Assembly: GCA_050015275.1 (NCBI GenBank)
Contig: JBEKBS010000001.1
Coordinates: 218,176 to 282,175, forward strand
Reading direction: 5' to 3'
DNA from: DATKJS01 sp050015275
GTDB taxonomy: Bacteria > Acidobacteriota > Aminicenantia > Aminicenantales > Saccharicenantaceae
DNA: 64,000 nucleotides
Shown here one piece after another: positions 60,583 to 64,000 of the stretch; within the stretch, counting starts at the first letter, position 1, and each line of letters opens with the position of its first letter. The position numbers and the translations under genes were made by a program. The notes beneath the pieces are model-generated. The model was not told the DNA's origin. It did not search any database and was given only the letters and a program-made list of their open reading frames with translations.

Positions 60583-61575
60583 TCAGATGGTTTTGGATAT
60601 CAACTGCTCGCTGATTCCATATTTATCGGCGATGGCCTCAGTCAGCCAGCTAAGCTTTTTGTTCTCCTTCATGAAAGAACACATCCTCTGCCAGCTTACC
60701 TTTCTAAGATTCTGGCTTTCATGTAAGACCTCTTGTGTTAGCCGGAAGGCCTTTGCTCCTTTCCCACTCTCAGCAAACGCAGGATTTCTCTCATCATAGA
60801 CCAGGACAGCATGTCCGTTGCTTGGAGACGCAACACCATCCTCCCTCACGCATGCGGAAAGGACATTCCTGACCAGCTGATAATTATTCTTCAACGGACA
60901 CACGTCATAGTCCCTATCAGCTGACCACTTGAAGAGCGCAGGGACATAATCCCAATATCGGACCCCGATTTCAGTTAGCGCACACCGGCTTTTTCGCCTT
61001 CCCTGGACAGAATAAGAGCCATCGCAGTATTCAGGCGAGTCCTTCTTTAGGCGAGGCCTCGAACAAGGTCCCATCTCGATTTCAGTTAGCTTGCATTCTA
61101 TGGCTACCCGATAGCGACCAGAGATATAGAAATCTAAGCTTGTGGGACGAGGTTCATTCAGTGTCCCAACCTCATGCTCCATGGAGAAGTTGGAAGCCGA
61201 TAAATCGGCGGTGCCGAAGATAGCCTTGCCGTCATTATCCCTGAGGTCCCGTAACCAATCCAGCTGACTATAAATGACAAGATTGCCAAAGAAGCTTAAA
61301 GCCAAGGCCTGAGAACTGCTCATGCTCCGGAACCACTTATGCCGCTTCCTATCCGGAATCAGGTTTACGAGTCTCCTCTTGTCTTCTTCATTCGCGTCCG
61401 GTTTCATTAGGATGTTTCGGTCAGCGAATTCCTTTTTGAAAACAGGCAGGCGTCCAACCCCATGCTCGGAATCCAGCATGTCAGCAGAGAATGCTACTGA
61501 GCTTTTCTTCCCGTTCCAGTATTGCCAAAAGCCTTGCTCAAGAGATTTCTTGTAGAGCTGATTGTTGTCCATCAT
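60583..61575 (-). CDS. Orphan PD-(D/E)xK nuclease, possibly PGN_0703-type restriction endonuclease
   Basis: A 330-aa protein with a candidate active site Glu137, Asp148 (SLDFYISGRY), Glu160 and Lys162 (VAIECKL), the restriction-endonuclease-like arrangement. The N-terminus (FWQYWNGKKSS) and aromatic-rich body resemble the PGN_0703 family, as far as I recall. Four cysteines in the middle (PCSRP, EYCDGS, SRCAL, DVCPL) may bind metal. No methyltransferase is nearby. It is AT-rich, on the minus strand, and flanked by the 50-bp direct repeats, so it looks horizontally acquired, perhaps as a single-gene defence cassette. MMDNN: either Met could start. Confidence 0.65.
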   Translation of the reverse strand: MMDNNQLYKKSLEQGFWQYWNGKKSSVAFSADMLDSEHGVGRLPVFKKEFADRNILMKPDANEEDKRRLVNLIPDRKRHKWFRSMSSSQALALSFFGNLVIYSQLDWLRDLRDNDGKAIFGTADLSASNFSMEHEVGTLNEPRPTSLDFYISGRYRVAIECKLTEIEMGPCSRPRLKKDSPEYCDGSYSVQGRRKSRCALTEIGVRYWDYVPALFKWSADRDYDVCPLKNNYQLVRNVLSACVREDGVASPSNGHAVLVYDERNPAFAESGKGAKAFRLTQEVLHESQNLRKVSWQRMCSFMKENKKLSWLTEAIADKYGISEQLISKTI

Positions 61576-61664
61576 GAATCCTCCCCTGTCAATCTCCCGT
61601 TGCTCGGATTATATCACGGGGGACATTCCCCATATGAATCAACGTATTTCTTTTAGCACCATTA

Positions 61665-61714
61665 GTCCGAAGTAGGCGAGTTTTAGCAAAATCTGTTACA
61701 CCGGCGTTACACGG
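61665..61714 (+). repeat. Right copy of a perfect 50-bp direct repeat
   Basis: Identical over 50 bp to 60448-60497; the copies are 1217 bp apart and enclose only the nuclease gene. Bases outside the repeat differ at once on both sides. Confidence 0.85.
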
Positions 61715-61847
61715 AGGTAGAGGTTTGCTTAAGCATGACAGGTCGACGCGAGTGACGGTCAACCTACCGAAAATCAGGCTATCTGGTGTTCGTCGTCAGG
61801 CGTTTTCGGACTCGCGGGCTGACTTCTCAAGCTACGGATTCCGTCTC

Positions 61848-63242
61848 TCATGATAAGTTAGCTGACGCCGATAATTCAGGATAGTGTTTCCTGATCAACA
61901 ACTGCTCGTCGTCCGTAAGCCCAGAGAGAGGCACCGGGGCATCTTCCGGGCGCCGGTGCTTCTGATTGATTCGGTTGATCAGGCTCCAGTTCCGCGACGG
62001 TTTGCCGGGCGCAGGGTCAGAAGGTTCACGGGCTGGCAAATCGTACCGGGTGAAATCAATCACCTTGCCAGGTTCTTCCTTTTTCCAGTCTCGCAATATC
62101 GCGAGCCTGAAATCGGTGTTCATGAACCAGCGGATCTCCAAGTTGGGCTCTGAACCTCCAATGCCAGTACCCCGCTGGACAAAACGGTAATCCAGACCTT
62201 TGTTATCCGGGTGTTCGCGCCGCCAGGCCTCGCCGAACTCTCCCTGCGTAACAACCCGAACGTCGGGCCAGCGTTCTCTCACATTCTGAAGCCACTGGGT
62301 CAGGCACTCCAGAACTTCCGGCTGAAGTGACTTGACGAGGCTGATCTCCCAACAATCCGTAACCCATCCAAATCCATTGCGCTTGAAGGCATCGTCAAAG
62401 TGGTTGGCCGTGACCGCCATAACCTCGGCCATGCCTTTATCCACGCCGAGATTACGATACGATTCAATCGGCCCCACTCCGAGCCTGCTGTTAAAGCCTC
62501 CCTCGAACCCGAAACGCCGCGCACATAGAAAGTCACATGTCCAGCCATCCAGGTTGACACAGTCGATGAAGTCCGCCCGCCCCTGCGCAGGCTTGCACGC
62601 ATGTTCACGGCTTGGATAATAGGGATAAGATATGGAACCGTCGCCGTCGCCATTGTCTATGCCGTACTGACTCCAGATCGTGCCTTGGCAGACATGAATG
62701 CCCTCCTCTTCGGCAAGGTAGCGCAGATTCTCGGCCGAAACGAATCCAGCCACCAGGCTCTTTGGCTTGTATCCGTTTCCAACCATGTCACGTATTATCT
62801 GAAGCGCCTCTTGGATATCCTTGTTGACCTGCGCGCGCGAGCTGTACATGGGTGCGAAATATCCACCGGGTATAAAGGTGATTTCATCGCCATACGCCTT
62901 GTGATAGCCCACAACCTGCTTGCGAATGGCAGCGTAATTCGGCCGCTCATCGTGTAAAGCAAGCCAGGAGAAAGCCCATGTCACCTGCGCACCGGGAAAA
63001 CCTCTTGAGACCGCATCACGGAATGCGGCCACGGCTTCCGGAGTATGAAGCGCGGATTCGTCATCACCTTCGTTCAGATGACGCGCCGCCTCAATCTGGT
63101 TTACGCGAATAACCGTGTTCAACGTTAGAAAACGTCCCCCCTTCACGGTAAGATGTCTCTCAGCAGTCGACTCGGAAGCGGCCAGCGCACCTCCACAAAC
63201 AGCAGTAACTAAAATCAGGCTGATCAGACTTCTTTTGATCAT
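61848..63242 (-). CDS. Exported DUF3863-like protein
   Basis: A 464-aa protein with a signal peptide (MIKRSLISLILVTAVCGGALA). The body includes TLNTVIRVNQIEAARH, TPEAVAAFRDAV, ITFIPGGYFAPMYSSRAQVN, EGIHVCQGTIWSQYGID and NLDGWTCDFLCARRF, a pattern I associate with DUF3863 and a polysaccharide-deacetylase-like (alpha/beta) fold. Function unknown, probably carbohydrate-related. The start is ATG 63242; GAGGAG upstream directly touches the end of the IS3-family element at 63255, so the native promoter has been displaced. Confidence 0.65.
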   Translation of the reverse strand: MIKRSLISLILVTAVCGGALAASESTAERHLTVKGGRFLTLNTVIRVNQIEAARHLNEGDDESALHTPEAVAAFRDAVSRGFPGAQVTWAFSWLALHDERPNYAAIRKQVVGYHKAYGDEITFIPGGYFAPMYSSRAQVNKDIQEALQIIRDMVGNGYKPKSLVAGFVSAENLRYLAEEEGIHVCQGTIWSQYGIDNGDGDGSISYPYYPSREHACKPAQGRADFIDCVNLDGWTCDFLCARRFGFEGGFNSRLGVGPIESYRNLGVDKGMAEVMAVTANHFDDAFKRNGFGWVTDCWEISLVKSLQPEVLECLTQWLQNVRERWPDVRVVTQGEFGEAWRREHPDNKGLDYRFVQRGTGIGGSEPNLEIRWFMNTDFRLAILRDWKKEEPGKVIDFTRYDLPAREPSDPAPGKPSRNWSLINRINQKHRRPEDAPVPLSGLTDDEQLLIRKHYPELSASANLS

Positions 63243-63254
63243 ACTTGTCTCCTC

Positions 63255-64000
63255 TGACCTGCCCCTCATCAATGCTTCAGCCCTTGAGTGAATATTCCGG
63301 CCATGATAGCCTCTGGAGCTGGCGGCCTGTAGCCTAAGGAGCTATGCGGCCGGAAGCGATTGTATTCCCTTCGTCAGCCCTCGACAAGGACCTTCGCTTC
63401 CGCCAACGTGTCCAGCACCTCGCCGTTGAGAAGCTCATCCCGGAGCTTCCCGATATAGGACTCAACATATCCGTTTTCCCAGGGGCTTCCGGGCTCGATG
63501 AAGAGTGTGGTTACGCCAAGGTCTTCGAGCCAGTTCCTGACCGCTTTCGCCGTGAATTCCGCGCCGTTATCCGACCGAATATGTTCGGACACTCCCCGCG
63601 TCAGGAACAGTTCGTAGAGTTGTTCTAGAACATCCTCAGACCTAATCCTCCGGGAAACATACATGGACAAGCATTCCCTCGTATATTCGTCGATAACGGC
63701 CAGGATCCGGATCGGCCTCCCGTCCGAAGTCCTGTCCATAACCATGTCGTAGCTCCAGACGTGGTCTTTCTTTATCGGCCGCAGACGAATGCAGGATCCA
63801 TCGTTGAGCCAAAGACGACCTCGCTTTGGCTGCTTCGCCGGCACTTTCAACCCCTCCTGCCGCCATATCCTTTCGACTCGCTTGTGGTTCACCTCCCATC
63901 CGTCATCCCGCAATAACGCCGTGATCCGACGATAGCCATACCGCCCATACCGAGTGGCCAGGCTCATGATCTGGCCCACTAAACGCTCCTCGTCATCGGG
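63255..64000 (-). mobile_element. IS3-family insertion sequence, left end, continues past window
   Basis: The terminal inverted repeat TGACCTGCCCC starts at 63255. The transposase orfB frame begins 4 bp further in and runs to the window edge. The opposite end of the element and orfA lie beyond 64000. A related terminal sequence occurs at 56762-56781. Confidence 0.7.
63269..64000 (-). pseudogene. IS3-family transposase orfB (DDE/rve), in-frame TGA, 5' end outside window
   Basis: The frame is open from the window edge (DDEERLVGQIMS). It has the HTH_21-type YGYRRITALLRDDGWEVNHKR and an integrase core with all three acidic residues: Asp in WSYDMVMDR, Asp in SDNGAEF and Glu in ENGYVES. Translation stops at TGA 63374-63376, where relatives of this family have Trp, and then reads on in the same frame as RREYNRFRPHSSLGYRPP and EAIMAG to a second TGA at 63269. 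A single TGG-to-TGA change explains this. TGA is a normal stop in this genome (many ATGA overlaps), so the last 35 residues are lost and the copy is probably inactive. Confidence 0.85.

Noticed and set aside
60448..61714. CRISPR array or two-repeat CRISPR remnant
   Set aside because: Only two repeats, 50 bp long and 1.2 kb apart, enclosing a gene; no spacer-sized interval and no cas genes anywhere in the window.

Overview
This window comes from a Gram-negative bacterium with a high-GC chromosome. The Gram-negative call rests on a TonB-dependent receptor, an outer-membrane barrel ending in Phe and many Sec/Tat signal peptides. The mix of polysaccharide genes (DUF1080, Gfo/Idh/MocA, GH35, GH172), formate-THF ligase and DUF1579-type exported proteins would fit an Acidobacteriota or Candidatus Aminicenantes-like anaerobe. 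That lineage call is inference; no rRNA is present to test it.

Layout. 1-6.3 kb: two KBL-type alpha-oxoamine synthases around a holo-ACP synthase, an acetyl-CoA-synthetase-like ligase and a free acyl carrier protein, then an exported superoxide-reductase-like protein and an acetate transporter. 6.4-25 kb: mostly leftward genes for exported carbohydrate metabolism (DUF1579, HEAT-DUF1080-DUF1080, Tat-exported Gfo/Idh/MocA oxidoreductase, six-hairpin glycosidase, GH35, GH172), formate-THF ligase, an outer-membrane barrel, and a BtuB-like receptor under a clear cobalamin riboswitch. 25-28 kb: trmO, ilvE, a radical SAM gene and a Cys-rich DUF6485 gene. 28-34 kb: queF, then an EamA transporter, a UbiA/DPPR-synthase-like prenyltransferase and DUF362, then leftward queC-queD-queE. 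Together the four que genes make preQ0/preQ1 for queuosine. 34-40 kb: an unrecognised protein made of four beta-alpha-beta repeats, an ion/anion antiporter, and a tight operon of two D-Ala-D-Ala-ligase-like ATP-grasp enzymes, a GNAT acetyltransferase and lysine 2,3-aminomutase. 40-45 kb: a leftward operon with 4-nt overlaps (aldehyde dehydrogenase, small kinase, dCMP deaminase, and a MurQ-like SIS protein with a signal peptide). 45-55 kb: tatA/tatC, a C-terminal processing protease, rpiB, a SHMT-like gene, purD, purE, mtaB, mutL, tRNA-Pro and tRNA-Arg.

From about 55.5 kb to the right end the character changes. The DNA becomes AT-richer, genes become sparse, and there is a 5'-truncated tRNA-Asp, a degraded tRNA-Leu piece, a degenerate IS3-like inverted-repeat pair, a perfect 50-bp direct repeat flanking an orphan PD-(D/E)xK nuclease gene, and an IS3-family element with an in-frame TGA in its transposase that abuts the Shine-Dalgarno site of a DUF3863 gene. 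This reads as a junkyard of integration events; no integrase is in the window.

The best candidates for an undescribed system are (1) the ATP-grasp/ATP-grasp/GNAT/lysine-2,3-aminomutase operon, probably making a beta-lysine-derived acetylated or peptide solute or conjugate; (2) the AcpS/ligase/ACP/KBL-type operon, which may run alpha-oxoamine synthesis from a carrier-bound acyl group; and (3) the exported MurQ-like protein coupled to a deoxynucleotide operon. All function calls come from reading motifs by eye. No database search was possible.
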